Counted from the stretch's first letter, positions 25,061-33,999 are shown. The stretch is 64,000 nt of DNA from RH-chloro-G1 sp003670575 (GCA_947499615.1 CANMOP010000002.1:62001-126000); one strand, 5' to 3'. Program-made: numbers and translations. The notes: generated by a model not told the origin, from the letters alone.

Positions 25061-25740
25061 AGCTGGCGTGTCCGCTGCGTGCGGTGAAACAGCAGCGCGA
25101 GCAGCGAGAGCAGGACGATCCCGATCAGCAGCGTCAGCGCCGCCAGCGTGTTCGCGAGTCCATGGTTGCCGGCCTGTGTCGCGTCGTAGATCGCGGTGGG
25201 GATGGTCTGCGTTTCACCGGGGATGTTGCTGGCGACGATGATCGTTGCCCCGAACTCGCCGAGGTTTCGCGCGAAGCCAATCACCGTTGCGGCGGCGAGC
25301 GATGGCCAGGCCAACGGAATGGCCACCCGCCAGAAGACTCGTTGTGGACTGATCATCGTGCGCGCGACGGCGAGCAAATCGGGATCGATCTGCTCGAAGC
25401 CCGCCTGTGTGGTGCGCACGTAGAGCGGAAGCGAGACGATCGCCGCCGCGATCGCGGCACCTGGCCACGTAAAGATCAGACGGATACCGAGGTCGTCGAT
25501 CAAGAACTGACCGAAGGCGCTCTGCCGCCCGAGGCCATACAGCAGGTAGTAGCCGATCGCGGTTGGTGGGAGCACCAGCGGGAGCAGCGCCAGCGAGGAC
25601 AGCATGCTGGCCGCGGCGGGTCGCGAGCGCGCGATGCGCCACGCCAGCGGCGTGCCGACCAGCACGCAGAGTACGGTCGCCAGCGTCGTTACTTCCGCCG
25701 AGACACGGAACACGTCCCAGGTGATGCCTGCGAAGTTCAT
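25057..25740 (-). CDS. modB: Molybdate ABC transporter permease
   Basis: A 227-residue inner-membrane permease with about five helices. PLVLPPTAIGYYLLYGLG and the EAA-loop region ARNLGEFGATIIVASNIPG are diagnostic for ModB, with the EAA motif here as GFARNLGEFGA. It forms the molybdate channel with ModC. The start at 25740 overlaps the end of modA by four bases, and its stop overlaps the modC start by four bases. Confidence 0.92.
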   Translation of the reverse strand: MNFAGITWDVFRVSAEVTTLATVLCVLVGTPLAWRIARSRPAAASMLSSLALLPLVLPPTAIGYYLLYGLGRQSAFGQFLIDDLGIRLIFTWPGAAIAAAIVSLPLYVRTTQAGFEQIDPDLLAVARTMISPQRVFWRVAIPLAWPSLAAATVIGFARNLGEFGATIIVASNIPGETQTIPTAIYDATQAGNHGLANTLAALTLLIGIVLLSLLALLFHRTQRTRQL

Positions 25741-26615
25741 CGCGGCGCTACAGGCTCGAACCCGAATTGGCGGAGCGCTGCCTGTCCCGCTGGGTCGAGG
25801 ATGTACTGGAGCACGCAGCGTCCCGTCAGTTCCGCGCCGCTTCCCTTGATCACCGCGGCGCCCTGCTCGATCGGTCGATGCATCGATGCGTCGATGAGCG
25901 TCCACTTCGCGGGCGAGCCGTTGATGACCAGCGCGTACGCAACGATGGCGGCATCCGCATTGCCCTGCTCCACGTAGTCGGTCGCCTGCCGGATGTTCTC
26001 TGCCAGCACCAGTCGATTCTTGATGCGATCGTACACACCCGCCTGCCGCAGTGCCTGCTCTGCGGCTCGCCCGTAGGGTGCATGCAGCGGGTTGGCGATC
26101 GCGATCGTCCGCACGTCGGCACGAGCGAGACTCGCTACATCGGTGATTGGATCGAGGCCGGCGCGCGTCGCAAGCGCGATACGTCCCACCGCGTAGGACG
26201 CGATGCCGTTCGGTACCACTGCGCCCGCCCGCAGCAGATCGGCAGGGTACTGCGCGTCTGCGGAGAGCAGTACGCCGAAGTCCGCGCCAGCCGCAACCTG
26301 CGTTGTCAGTTGCCCCGACGATCCGAAGACGAACGCCAACTTCGTCTCGCATTGGCGCTCGATGTCCGGTTGGATGAGCGTGAGCGCCGTCCGCAGGTCG
26401 GCGGCGGCCGCGACCTTGATCGTGCCGCTCTTCCGCTCGGCGGGCGCTGCACCGGTCAGGACGGTAGTGCGTCCGCCCGCGACGGCCGAGGCGACCTCGC
26501 GCGTTGGTGTGACGGAGCTGCCGGTCGTCGGCGCATCTCCCGCCGCGCATGCCGTCGTCGAGGCGACCGCCAGCACGACAAGCATCGCGAGCCAGTGCAC
26601 CGCGAGTCCTCTCAC
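25737..26615 (-). CDS. modA: Molybdate ABC transporter substrate-binding protein
   Basis: A 292-residue extracellular binding protein. The N-terminus is a signal sequence ending in STTAC, consistent with a lipoprotein, followed by a linker rich in Ser/Thr/Ala. The mature domain begins IKVAAAADLRTALTLIQPDIE and has FVFGSSGQLTTQVAAGADFGVLLSAD, the typical ModA ligand-binding segments. The gene starts with GTG at 26615, 34 bases after padR, and overlaps modB by four bases. Confidence 0.91.
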   Translation of the reverse strand: MRGLAVHWLAMLVVLAVASTTACAAGDAPTTGSSVTPTREVASAVAGGRTTVLTGAAPAERKSGTIKVAAAADLRTALTLIQPDIERQCETKLAFVFGSSGQLTTQVAAGADFGVLLSADAQYPADLLRAGAVVPNGIASYAVGRIALATRAGLDPITDVASLARADVRTIAIANPLHAPYGRAAEQALRQAGVYDRIKNRLVLAENIRQATDYVEQGNADAAIVAYALVINGSPAKWTLIDASMHRPIEQGAAVIKGSGAELTGRCVLQYILDPAGQAALRQFGFEPVAPR

Positions 26616-26649
26616 GATGCCGCCACGCGCAACGGATGACGGTTCGCGA

Positions 26650-27222
26650 TCACAGCCGTTGCCGGTAGTCGCGCAACCAGTCGAGCGTGCTGCGGGCCGC
26701 GCTGGTTCGCGACTCGATCACGAGGTAGCCAAACTCCTCCGGGTCGAGTGCCGCCGCCCGTGCCTCGAGGTCCGCGAGGTAATCGAGGCAGGCGGCGATC
26801 TGCGCATCCACCAGCGCGCGTAGCTGCGCCTTGCCTCGCCGGCGGAGGAGATAGAGCTTCACGAGGAAGTCGAGGCGTACCTGCCGCAGCCGCGCGACGG
26901 GTTGCTTCAGCCACTGCTCCAGCGTGTGTTGCCCCGCGGGCGTCAGCGCATACACCGTGCGCGGCGGTCGTAGGCCCTCGCGTGCCTCGGTGCCGGCGAT
27001 CAGGCCGCGCGTCGCCAACTCCTTGAGCGCCGCGTACAGGCTCGCTTGTTCCAGCGGGAGCACCGCGCCCAGGTCGCCATCGCCCACAAACCAGTGCTGG
27101 AGGTCGTAGCCGTGCGCCGGACGATCGTGCAGCAGTCCGAGGATCGCGCACTGGGCTGCCGTGAGCGGAGCCGTCCGCGCCTCGGCCACGGGGTCCAGCA
27201 CGCGCTGCCTGGGATTCGTCAC
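26650..27222 (-). CDS. PadR family transcriptional regulator
   Basis: A 190-residue regulator with an N-terminal winged helix (ILGLLHDRPAHGYDLQHWF, then EQASLYAALKELATRGLI) and a C-terminal helical dimerisation domain, as in VirR/AphA-type PadR proteins. The GTG start at 27222 has a GGGAG site upstream. It is the first gene of padR-modA-modB-modC, which is unusual because molybdate operons are normally run by ModE or a Moco riboswitch, so this PadR may respond to molybdate or the cofactor (inference). Confidence 0.87.
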   Translation of the reverse strand: MTNPRQRVLDPVAEARTAPLTAAQCAILGLLHDRPAHGYDLQHWFVGDGDLGAVLPLEQASLYAALKELATRGLIAGTEAREGLRPPRTVYALTPAGQHTLEQWLKQPVARLRQVRLDFLVKLYLLRRRGKAQLRALVDAQIAACLDYLADLEARAAALDPEEFGYLVIESRTSAARSTLDWLRDYRQRL

Positions 27223-27274
27223 AATCTGCTCCCAGTTCAGTCGTTGTTCGCGTGCCTGGTCGAATCGCGTCGAA

Positions 27275-27291
27275 TACTCATTGACTGAGTA
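27275..27291. promoter_or_regulatory. Inverted repeat between padR and the methyltransferase, candidate operator
   Basis: TACTCA (27275-27280) and TGAGTA (27286-27291) form a perfect 6-bp inverted repeat with a TTGAC spacer. It lies 53 bases upstream of the padR start in the divergent gap, and is a plausible PadR autoregulatory site controlling padR-modABC. Confidence 0.5.
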
Positions 27292-27350
27292 GGATGCGCG
27301 GGAGTATTACTCGTCCACCGAGCGAACGCAAGACCGAAGGGCTCCGAGCA

Positions 27351-28211
27351 ATGTGCGCAATGCCCCTCCGCCCCAGCGCCGACGAAGCCATCGCGGCGTA
27401 TCGCGCGGCTGTCGTTGCCAACCGCGCGCAGGTCGAGCGGTTGCGTGACCTGGTGCCTCCGGCGGGCGGTGACTTCTGGGTGGATCGCGCGGCCAGGTTC
27501 CGCCCGGGCGCGCTCGATGCGGAAGAGATGCCCGCGCTGGAAGCGATCGCCCTCCCCGATGACGTGTGGATGGACATCGGCGCGGGTGGTGGCCGGTTCG
27601 CGCTGCCCGTCGCACGGCTCGTGGCGCAGGTGATCGCCGTCGAGCCGTCGGCTGCGATGCGTGCGGTGCTGGCCGAGGCGTTCGCATCCGAGGCGCGCAC
27701 GAACTACGAGGTGCTGGATCTGCGCTGGCCGCCGTCGCCGTCCGAAGCGTCGCAGGTGCCGGTTGTCGATGTCAGTCTGATCGCGAACGTGCTGTACGAC
27801 GCCGCCGACGTGGACGCGTTCCTCGCCGCCGCCGAGGCGCACACGCGCCGTCGATGCGTCGTCATCACCTCGGATCGGGCGCCGAGCACGCCGGATGCCG
27901 ACATCTGGCAGGCGCTGTACGGCGAGGCGCTGTGCCCACTGCCCGCGCTCACCGACTTCGTCGCGGTACTCGGTGCACTTGGACGTTGCTACGATATCAC
28001 GACGTTCCCGGTGCGCGGTCCTGAACCGGTCACGCTGGATCGCGCGCTCGATGAGATGCGCTGGCGGTACTGGGTGGCGCCGGGATCCGATGCGGAAGCC
28101 CGCCTGGGCGAGCTGTTCCACCAGCACTTCGGCCAGCCTTCCGGGCTGATCCAACTCCCGCCGCGGCGCAACTACTCCGCCGTGGTCTCGTGGGAACCCG
28201 CGCCCCGCTAG
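27351..28211 (+). CDS. Class I SAM-dependent methyltransferase
   Basis: A 286-residue methyltransferase with motif I VWMDIGAGGGRFALPVA followed by the acidic strand end VIAVEPSAAM, the expected SAM-binding positions. The acceptor is unknown. The start is uncertain: ATG at 27351 is preferred, ATG at 27360 is possible, and ATG at 27294 would adjoin the inverted repeat. It is divergent from padR-modABC and converges with a sulfite-oxidase-fold gene. Confidence 0.8.
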   Translation: MCAMPLRPSADEAIAAYRAAVVANRAQVERLRDLVPPAGGDFWVDRAARFRPGALDAEEMPALEAIALPDDVWMDIGAGGGRFALPVARLVAQVIAVEPSAAMRAVLAEAFASEARTNYEVLDLRWPPSPSEASQVPVVDVSLIANVLYDAADVDAFLAAAEAHTRRRCVVITSDRAPSTPDADIWQALYGEALCPLPALTDFVAVLGALGRCYDITTFPVRGPEPVTLDRALDEMRWRYWVAPGSDAEARLGELFHQHFGQPSGLIQLPPRRNYSAVVSWEPAPR

Positions 28212-28222
28212 CGCACGCCCCG

Positions 28223-29074
28223 TTACCCCTCGCGCAGTTCGATGCTGACGATGCCCTTCGCCCACCGCCCCGGCTTGCGGTCGAACGGCACGATGAGCCG
28301 TGCCGCGCCGTCATCCGGTGAGAGCGGCGCGCCATCGTGTCGTGTCGCGACGATCACATCACCGTTCATGAACCGCGGCTCAATCTCTCCACCGGCGATC
28401 ACGACGGCATGCCCGTCCGCGCCGCGTATCACTACCACCTTGCTGAGAAAGTCCTCGTGGGCCTGTGGGTCGAGTTGGATCCCGGCTGCGTCCAGCAGCT
28501 CGTACAGACGCGCGCCGCTGTATCCGCGCGGCGTGATCGGCGCGCCGCCGTGCCCGGACGCCGCCACTGTGGTCACGTCGATCGTGGTGCCCTGCGCGAG
28601 CGCGACCGCATCGAGGGTTGTCGGGCGGTCGAGCAGGCCGGAGAGCGGGAACGTCGCCGTTGATACGCTCGCCGGCTCGGGTGCGATCGTCTTCACCTCA
28701 ATGCTCACGACACCTGCCACCGAACGGCCCGCGAGGTGGTCGCCGGTGAGCACCAGTCGTACCCCCGCGCGCACGGGCTCCCCGTCCTGCTCCGTCGCGA
28801 GGATCACGTCCTTCCTGCTGGCGTTTGGCCAGACCTCGGCGACCGCAATCGTCACCTTCGCGCCGTCCTCCGCCTCGACGAGGAAGTACCCGTTCGCGAG
28901 CGCGCCGCCGCCGAGCTTCACCGGCAACATGCCCGTAGCGACCGCGTAGTCGTACAACGAGACGCCCCGGAACGACCGATCCGCCGACGACCGTGGGTTG
29001 CGCATCGTCGCAGTCAGCGAACGTGTCTCCAGTCCGCTCAACGCATTCAGGATTACGGCTGCTCGGTCATCCAC
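28223..29074 (-). CDS. Duplicated sulfite-oxidase-fold (Moco-binding domain-like) protein without cysteine
   Basis: A 283-residue protein made of two tandem homologous domains of about 130 residues. Each has the oxidoreductase molybdopterin-binding pattern: a start LSGL..R, the block GVSLYDYAVATG or YSGARLYELLDAAGI, and an end such as VAGVVSIEVKTI or AKGIVSIELREG. Sulfite oxidase and YedY enzymes use a conserved cysteine to hold molybdenum, but this protein has no cysteine at all, so it cannot be a standard Moco oxidoreductase. A GTG start at 29074 is preferred because GAGGGAG lies six bases upstream; the ATG at 29089 lacks a site. The neighbouring modABC operon makes a molybdenum- or pterin-related role plausible but unproven. 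Confidence 0.7.
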   Translation of the reverse strand: MDDRAAVILNALSGLETRSLTATMRNPRSSADRSFRGVSLYDYAVATGMLPVKLGGGALANGYFLVEAEDGAKVTIAVAEVWPNASRKDVILATEQDGEPVRAGVRLVLTGDHLAGRSVAGVVSIEVKTIAPEPASVSTATFPLSGLLDRPTTLDAVALAQGTTIDVTTVAASGHGGAPITPRGYSGARLYELLDAAGIQLDPQAHEDFLSKVVVIRGADGHAVVIAGGEIEPRFMNGDVIVATRHDGAPLSPDDGAARLIVPFDRKPGRWAKGIVSIELREG

Positions 29075-29189
29075 GTGTGTCTCCCTCATCTATCGATCGA
29101 AGCGCGCCTCGCTCGGCAACTGGCATATCATCGTGCATAGGCCGCTCGGCCGCCGCATCCGAGGCATGTACTGCAAAGGTCCGAACACC

Positions 29190-30119
29190 ATGGCGCTCTT
29201 CCTCTCCAACGACGATGTCAGCGGGCTGCTCTCGGTCGCCGAGTGTGTCGAGGTGCTGGAGGATCTGTTCCAGCAGGAGGGGCGCGGACTGGTCGAGAAC
29301 CTGCCGAGGCGGCGCGCGCGCTATGGTCGCGCCGGCACCTCGTTGATGGGTGGTGCCGTGCTGGGATCACAGGCGTACGGGGTACGCCACTCGACACACT
29401 CGCTGCTCTACAACACGGAAACGGGCGCGCTGGACGCGGTCTTTGAGCCGGGGACGCTGGCTTGGATCCGCACCGGTGCGGCGTCCGGCGTGGCCGCGAA
29501 GTATCTCGCAGCCTCGGACGCCTCGGTGGTTGGGATGATTGGCACCGGGCGGCAGGCCATCACGCAGATCGAGGCGATTTGCGCCGTGCGTCCGGTGAAG
29601 CAGGTGAAAGTCTTCAGCCGCACCGAGGCGACGCGCACCGCCTTCGCTCGTGAGATGACGGAACGGCTGGGCGTGGAAGTGGTGCCCGTCGCCACCACCG
29701 AGGCAAGTGTGCAGGGCTCGCAGATCGTGATCGCGATCACCAACGCGCGCGAGCCGGTGTTCGACGGCAACCTCATCGAGCCGGGGGCATGCGTGATCGC
29801 GGCTGGCTCCAACTCCTACGCGAAGCGAGAGGTGGATACGACGACGATCCAGCGCGCGAGTGTGGTGGCGGTGGACAACCTGGAGCAGGCGAAGATCGAA
29901 TGTGGCGAGCTGATCTGGGCCGTCGATCGCGGCGAGTTCCGCTGGCAGCAGGCCGTGGAACTGCACCGCATCGTGAGCGGGCAGGTGTCGGGCCGGCCGA
30001 CCGCCGACGCCATCACGCTGTTCGAGAGCCAGGGCATTGGCATCGAGGATGTCGCGGCGATGTCCTACGTGCTGCGCAAGGCGCGCACGGCTGAGGTCGG
30101 AGTGCAACTGCCGTTCTAG
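29190..30119 (+). CDS. Ornithine cyclodeaminase/mu-crystallin family protein
   Basis: A 309-residue NAD(P)-binding protein. It has the N-terminal substrate region, the Rossmann motif GMIGTGRQAITQIEAI near residue 118, and the substrate-binding segment PGACVIAAGSN with a final catalytic-type region AVDNLEQAKIECGEL. Members include ornithine cyclodeaminase, alanine dehydrogenase, ketimine reductases and delta1-pyrroline-2-carboxylate reductases, so the substrate is open. The start at 29190 follows AAAGGT; an upstream ATG at 29166 has its site too close. Confidence 0.86.
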   Translation: MALFLSNDDVSGLLSVAECVEVLEDLFQQEGRGLVENLPRRRARYGRAGTSLMGGAVLGSQAYGVRHSTHSLLYNTETGALDAVFEPGTLAWIRTGAASGVAAKYLAASDASVVGMIGTGRQAITQIEAICAVRPVKQVKVFSRTEATRTAFAREMTERLGVEVVPVATTEASVQGSQIVIAITNAREPVFDGNLIEPGACVIAAGSNSYAKREVDTTTIQRASVVAVDNLEQAKIECGELIWAVDRGEFRWQQAVELHRIVSGQVSGRPTADAITLFESQGIGIEDVAAMSYVLRKARTAEVGVQLPF

Positions 30120-30200
30120 TCACGCGCCATCGATGGCATAGCGCCGATCCGCGCTCCCTCGGCATGAGGGGGCGGCACATTCGGGATGGGGAGATGAGCG

Positions 30201-30641
30201 ATGAGCACAGCCTTTGTGCGGCACTTCGTGGAAATGTTGGCGGCGATGGCGGTTGGGATGATGGTGTTCGGCATGACCGGCCGCGCGACCTTCTCACTCT
30301 TCGACGCAGCGAGCCTCCTCGGCAACTCGACGGTGTGGGTGATGGCGATGGCCACCTACATGACCATCGCGATGGCCGTCTGGATGCGATACCGCGGTCA
30401 CGGCTGGGGGCGCATCACAGAGATGGGCGCGGCGATGTACGTGCCGTTCGTGCTGCTGCTGGTGCCGCTGTGGGCGGGACTTATCTCAGAGCACATGCTG
30501 AACCTGCTGGGGCACGTGCTCATGGTGCTGTTCATGCTGGGCGCGATGCTGTTGCGTCGGGACGAGTACTCGCACGATCACTCGCAGCACGCGGCGGCTG
30601 GCCTCGATGGTCACGAGGCGATGCACGGCATGCATCACTGA
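30201..30641 (+). CDS. Small integral membrane protein with His/Met-rich tail
   Basis: A 146-residue protein with four predicted membrane helices. It is rich in methionine (AMAVGMMVFGM, WVMAMATYMTIAMAVWMRYRGHGWG) and ends in a hydrophilic tail with seven histidines (SHDHSQHAAAGLDGHEAMHGMHH region). The YMTIAMAVWMRYRGHGW segment recurs in actinobacterial proteins often labelled FliP-like without evidence. The His/Met richness suggests a copper or other soft-metal role, which is inference. A GGGGAG site precedes the ATG by seven bases. Confidence 0.75.
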   Translation: MSTAFVRHFVEMLAAMAVGMMVFGMTGRATFSLFDAASLLGNSTVWVMAMATYMTIAMAVWMRYRGHGWGRITEMGAAMYVPFVLLLVPLWAGLISEHMLNLLGHVLMVLFMLGAMLLRRDEYSHDHSQHAAAGLDGHEAMHGMHH

Positions 30642-30690
30642 GCAGCGGGCCACCAACGTGTGGCGGTGACAGTGGGGCGCGCCCGATGCG

Positions 30691-31668
30691 CTAGACCTCT
30701 GCCCCGTCCACCCACGCGCGGATCAGGTGGTGCGCTATCGCCACGCGATCCGGGAGGACCAAGTCTGGGTTCGTGCCGTCGAGGGCACGACGCGCCTCGT
30801 CGCGGGTGAACCAGCGAGCCTCGCCGATCTCCGTACCGTCCGGGCGCACGTGATCGCTCGTCGCCTCCGCGAAGCAGCCGATCATCAGCGTGGCGGGGAA
30901 GGGCCACGCCTGCGAGGAGTGATAGCGCACGCGGCCGAGGCTGACCTCGCACTCCTCGTACGCCTCGCGCACGACGGCGTCTTCAATGGTCTCGCCTGGC
31001 TCCACGTACCCCGCGAGGCACGAGAAGCGATTCGCGGCGCCCGTAGGCCGGTGGCCGAGTAGGCATCGGTCACCGCGCGTGATCAGCACGATCATCGAGG
31101 GCGACACCGACGGATAGTGGCGCGCCCCGCAGGCCAGGCACTGTCGTCGTGCGCCGCCCTCCAGCGCCTGCGTCTCACCTCCGCACATCGCGCAGAAACG
31201 ATGTGTGCGGTGCCAGTCCAGCATCGACCGCGCCTGCGCGAAGATGCCCGCCTCTGCCGCCGCCAGCGAGGCACCGATGGCACGGGCTTCGCCGAACTCG
31301 ATGCCGGGCAGACTCGCCTCGGCGAGACGCAGGGGGTCGGCGGCGACAGCGAAGTGGGGCACTCCATCCAACGTCCCCAGAAGCACCTCCTCGCTGCCCC
31401 CGGAGGCGAGACGCACGGTCTCGCGGTCCAGCCACGCGAGGCGGGTCAACTCGCCAGGGGTGACCGGAGGCTGGAGGTTGTGCAGCAGCAGGTAGCGCCC
31501 GTGCTCGTGGTCGCGCTGGGTGATGATCCACGCCTCATCCCCGCGCTGGGCAGGGACGCGGTCGAGCGGGTTGGAGCCGAAGACGTAGGCGGCGCTGGCC
31601 GCGTTCGGCGGCTTGCTCGGCGGGTTGTCTCCCCGAGGTGCATCGCCCGTCTGAGCGTCGGTTGCCAT
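30691..31668 (-). CDS. nudC: NAD(+) diphosphatase (NUDIX hydrolase)
   Basis: A 325-residue NudC protein: N-terminal domain, a four-cysteine zinc ribbon (FCAMCGGE and QCLACGARHYPS), then a Nudix box GYVEPGETIEDAVVREAYEE and the NudC-specific SQAWPFPATLMIG. It hydrolyses NADH and NAD to NMNH/NMN and AMP and removes NAD caps from RNA 5' ends. The ATG at 31668 follows AAAGGCGG; a GTG at 31692 is in frame but has no site. It is followed on the minus strand by no close gene and converges with the small membrane protein. Confidence 0.92.
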   Translation of the reverse strand: MATDAQTGDAPRGDNPPSKPPNAASAAYVFGSNPLDRVPAQRGDEAWIITQRDHEHGRYLLLHNLQPPVTPGELTRLAWLDRETVRLASGGSEEVLLGTLDGVPHFAVAADPLRLAEASLPGIEFGEARAIGASLAAAEAGIFAQARSMLDWHRTHRFCAMCGGETQALEGGARRQCLACGARHYPSVSPSMIVLITRGDRCLLGHRPTGAANRFSCLAGYVEPGETIEDAVVREAYEECEVSLGRVRYHSSQAWPFPATLMIGCFAEATSDHVRPDGTEIGEARWFTRDEARRALDGTNPDLVLPDRVAIAHHLIRAWVDGAEV

Positions 31669-31739
31669 CGTCTGCCGCCTTTCGTTGGCCACGTCGGCCG
31701 GCCGCGATTATCGCACGAGGGTGTAGTGCCGGACCGAGG

Positions 31740-33047
31740 CTAGCGGCTACCGGGGGCGGCGCCAGCAGTGGCCGCCGAATCGCCTGTCTCGGACTCGCGC
31801 GCAGGGACCGCGCCAAGGTCGGGGTCCCGCAACTCACGGCTGGCGGCCGCGATCCCGCCGACGAACAGCACGCACGCGAGCGAGCCGCTGACCAGCGCCA
31901 TCGCCGGACCAAAGACATCCGCCAGCGCGCCGGCGAGCGTGTAGCCCAGCGGCGGCGCGCCGCCGGCGAGCATGCTGCGGAACGCCTCGACGCGGCCGCG
32001 CATCGCGTCAGGCGAGATGGTGAGGATCACCGTGTTGCGCGGGATCATCTGGATCGAGTTCGTGGCACCGAGTAGCGCAGCCGCGACCAGGCTGAGCCAG
32101 AACCACGGCGAGAGCGCCAGCATGATCGCGGCGCCGCAGTACGCGAGCACCCCGCAGAGCGTGTACACCCCTTTGTAGCGAAAGTCGCCGAGCGAGAGGA
32201 TGAACGCCGCTCCGGCCAGTGCTCCCACGCCCGGCGCCGCGCTCAGCAGCCCGAACCCGGTTGCCCCCACCCCCAGCGTCGCCGCGAAGATCGGGAGCAG
32301 CCCGCGGTACGAGCCGAGCGCGGTGGCACCGACATCGAGCGCCAGCAGCGAGACGATGACGGAGCGGCTGCGCACGAACTTGAGCCCGTCCAAGAAGCTT
32401 CGCCACGGGCTCTCCGCCACGGCGGGCGGGGTGGACGGCGTGCGCACGCCGAGGATCGCCATCATGGATGCGAGGTAGAGCAGCCCGTTCACGACGTACA
32501 CCGGCCCGAGGTCGACGGCCGCGATCGCGATCCCGCCCAGCGCCGGACCGACGATTTGCGCGACCTGACCGATGGTGGCGTTGAGCCCGATGGCGTTCAG
32601 CAGTCGATCGGCGGGGACCAGCCGTGGGATCAGCGCGGTACGTGCCGGCTGCGTGAGCGCGGTGAACGCGGCGTTCAGTGCCGTGACGAGGTACAGGTGC
32701 CACACCTCGACGCGTCCGAGCAGCGTCAGCGCCGCCAGCGCCAGCATCAGCAGCCCGTTCGCGAGTTGTCCCGCCTGGATGAGCCGCACGCGATTGACGC
32801 GATCGGCGATCACCCCGCCCACCAGCGACAGCGCGATATGCGGGACCGCTCGAGCGAGCCCCGTCAGACCGATAAGCAACGCGCTGCCGGTGATGAGGTA
32901 CACCTGCCACAGCACCGCGACCTGAACGAGCTGCGCACCCAGCGAGGTCAGCAGGAAGGAGATGGAGAACGCCCGATAGTCGGGGTACGCGAGCGCGGAA
33001 AGCGCCTGCCGGAGGCCGGGCCGCGCCGAGGGTCGTTGCTGTGCCAT
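31740..33047 (-). CDS. MFS transporter, enterobactin-exporter-like (MFS_3)
   Basis: A 435-residue twelve-helix transporter that begins FRAFSISFLLTSLGAQLVQVAVLWQVY-type sequence after ALAYPDYRAF and has LVGGVIADRVNRVRLIQAGQ, typical of the EntS/MFS_3 group of exporters. Substrates in this group include siderophores, macrolides and lipids; none can be inferred here. It lies 71 bases upstream of nudC on the same strand and may be co-transcribed with it. Upstream is a copy of the G/C-run repeat. Confidence 0.86.
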   Translation of the reverse strand: MAQQRPSARPGLRQALSALAYPDYRAFSISFLLTSLGAQLVQVAVLWQVYLITGSALLIGLTGLARAVPHIALSLVGGVIADRVNRVRLIQAGQLANGLLMLALAALTLLGRVEVWHLYLVTALNAAFTALTQPARTALIPRLVPADRLLNAIGLNATIGQVAQIVGPALGGIAIAAVDLGPVYVVNGLLYLASMMAILGVRTPSTPPAVAESPWRSFLDGLKFVRSRSVIVSLLALDVGATALGSYRGLLPIFAATLGVGATGFGLLSAAPGVGALAGAAFILSLGDFRYKGVYTLCGVLAYCGAAIMLALSPWFWLSLVAAALLGATNSIQMIPRNTVILTISPDAMRGRVEAFRSMLAGGAPPLGYTLAGALADVFGPAMALVSGSLACVLFVGGIAAASRELRDPDLGAVPARESETGDSAATAGAAPGSR

Positions 33048-33121
33048 CGCCTGATTTCTGTGGGTTGGGGTGCGGCCAGTCTACACATTCGCGTGAAGGG
33101 GAGCGTTCGAAGGCCACCTCG

Positions 33122-33164
33122 ACCCCCACCCCAACCCTCCCCCATAGAGGGGGGGTGAGGGCTC
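33122..33164. repeat. G/C-run intergenic repeat, copy C (short form)
   Basis: A 43-base element: CCCCACCCCAACCCTCCCCC, then ATAGAGGGGGG, then GTGAGGGCTC (33155-33164). The first 20 bases are identical to copy B and the last 10 match copies A and B. It lies between the divergent MFS exporter and cysH genes and is probably the minimal unit of the family. Confidence 0.8.
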
Positions 33165-33264
33165 CCGTCCGCCGCAGCCTCCACCTCCCATAGCGCAGGA
33201 CACCGCACTATCCTGAGCGGGCCAGTCCTGCGGTACTCAGCCCGCGCGGAACGAGGAGGAATCG

Positions 33265-33999
33265 ATGGTCATCGACGCTCAGCAGGTCGACGCGCTCGCA
33301 GCGGAGCTGGACGCGATGCATCCGGCGGACATCATGAAGCGCGCGCAGCAGGAGTATGGCGCCGAGCTGGCGATCTCCTTCAGCGGCGCTGAGGATGTCG
33401 TGCTGGTGGATATGGCGTCGCGGACCGGGCTGCCGTTCCGCGTGTTCACTCTGGACACCGCGCGGCTGCACGCGCAGACCTACAAGTTCCTCGACACCGT
33501 TCGGGAGCGCTACGGCGTGCCGATCGAGGCGTACTTCCCGCAGCCGGAGGGCGTGCAGGACCTGGTGCGCGCGAAGGGGTACTTCTCCTTCTTCGAGGAC
33601 GGGCACACCGAGTGCTGCGGGATCCGGAAGGTGGAGCCGCTGCGCCGCGCGCTCGCCTCGGTCCCGGCGTACGTCACCGGCCAGCGTCGCGACCAGAGTC
33701 CCGGCACGCGCGCCGCGATTCCCGTCGTGCAGGTGGACACCGCGTTCTCCACGCCCGGGCACACGCTGGTGAAGTTCAACCCGCTGGCCAACTGGAGTGC
33801 GGGCAAAGTCTGGCAGTGGATTCGGGAGCACGACGTGCCCTACAACCCGCTGCACGACGTCGGGTTCCGCTCGATCGGTTGCGAGCCGTGCACCAGGGCC
33901 ACCAACCCCGGCGAGCATGAGCGCGAGGGCAGGTGGTGGTGGGAAGAGGCGACGAAGCGGGAGTGCGGTCTGCACATCATCAATCTAGGTAACGAGTAG
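33265..33999 (+). CDS. cysH: Adenylyl-sulfate reductase, assimilatory, iron-sulfur type
   Basis: A 244-residue PAPS/APS reductase. The nucleotide loop is ISFSGAEDVVL near residue 37, the four iron-sulfur cysteines are in HTECCGIRKVE and IGCEPCTRA, and the catalytic cysteine is in KRECGLHI at the C-terminus. The CC and CXXC pairs mark the [4Fe-4S] APS-reducing branch rather than the cluster-free PAPS enzyme. It reduces APS to sulfite for cysteine synthesis. A strong GAGGAGG site precedes the ATG. Other sulfate-assimilation genes are not in the window, and the only sulfate-type transporter here (SulP) is broken. Confidence 0.92.
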   Translation: MVIDAQQVDALAAELDAMHPADIMKRAQQEYGAELAISFSGAEDVVLVDMASRTGLPFRVFTLDTARLHAQTYKFLDTVRERYGVPIEAYFPQPEGVQDLVRAKGYFSFFEDGHTECCGIRKVEPLRRALASVPAYVTGQRRDQSPGTRAAIPVVQVDTAFSTPGHTLVKFNPLANWSAGKVWQWIREHDVPYNPLHDVGFRSIGCEPCTRATNPGEHEREGRWWWEEATKRECGLHIINLGNE

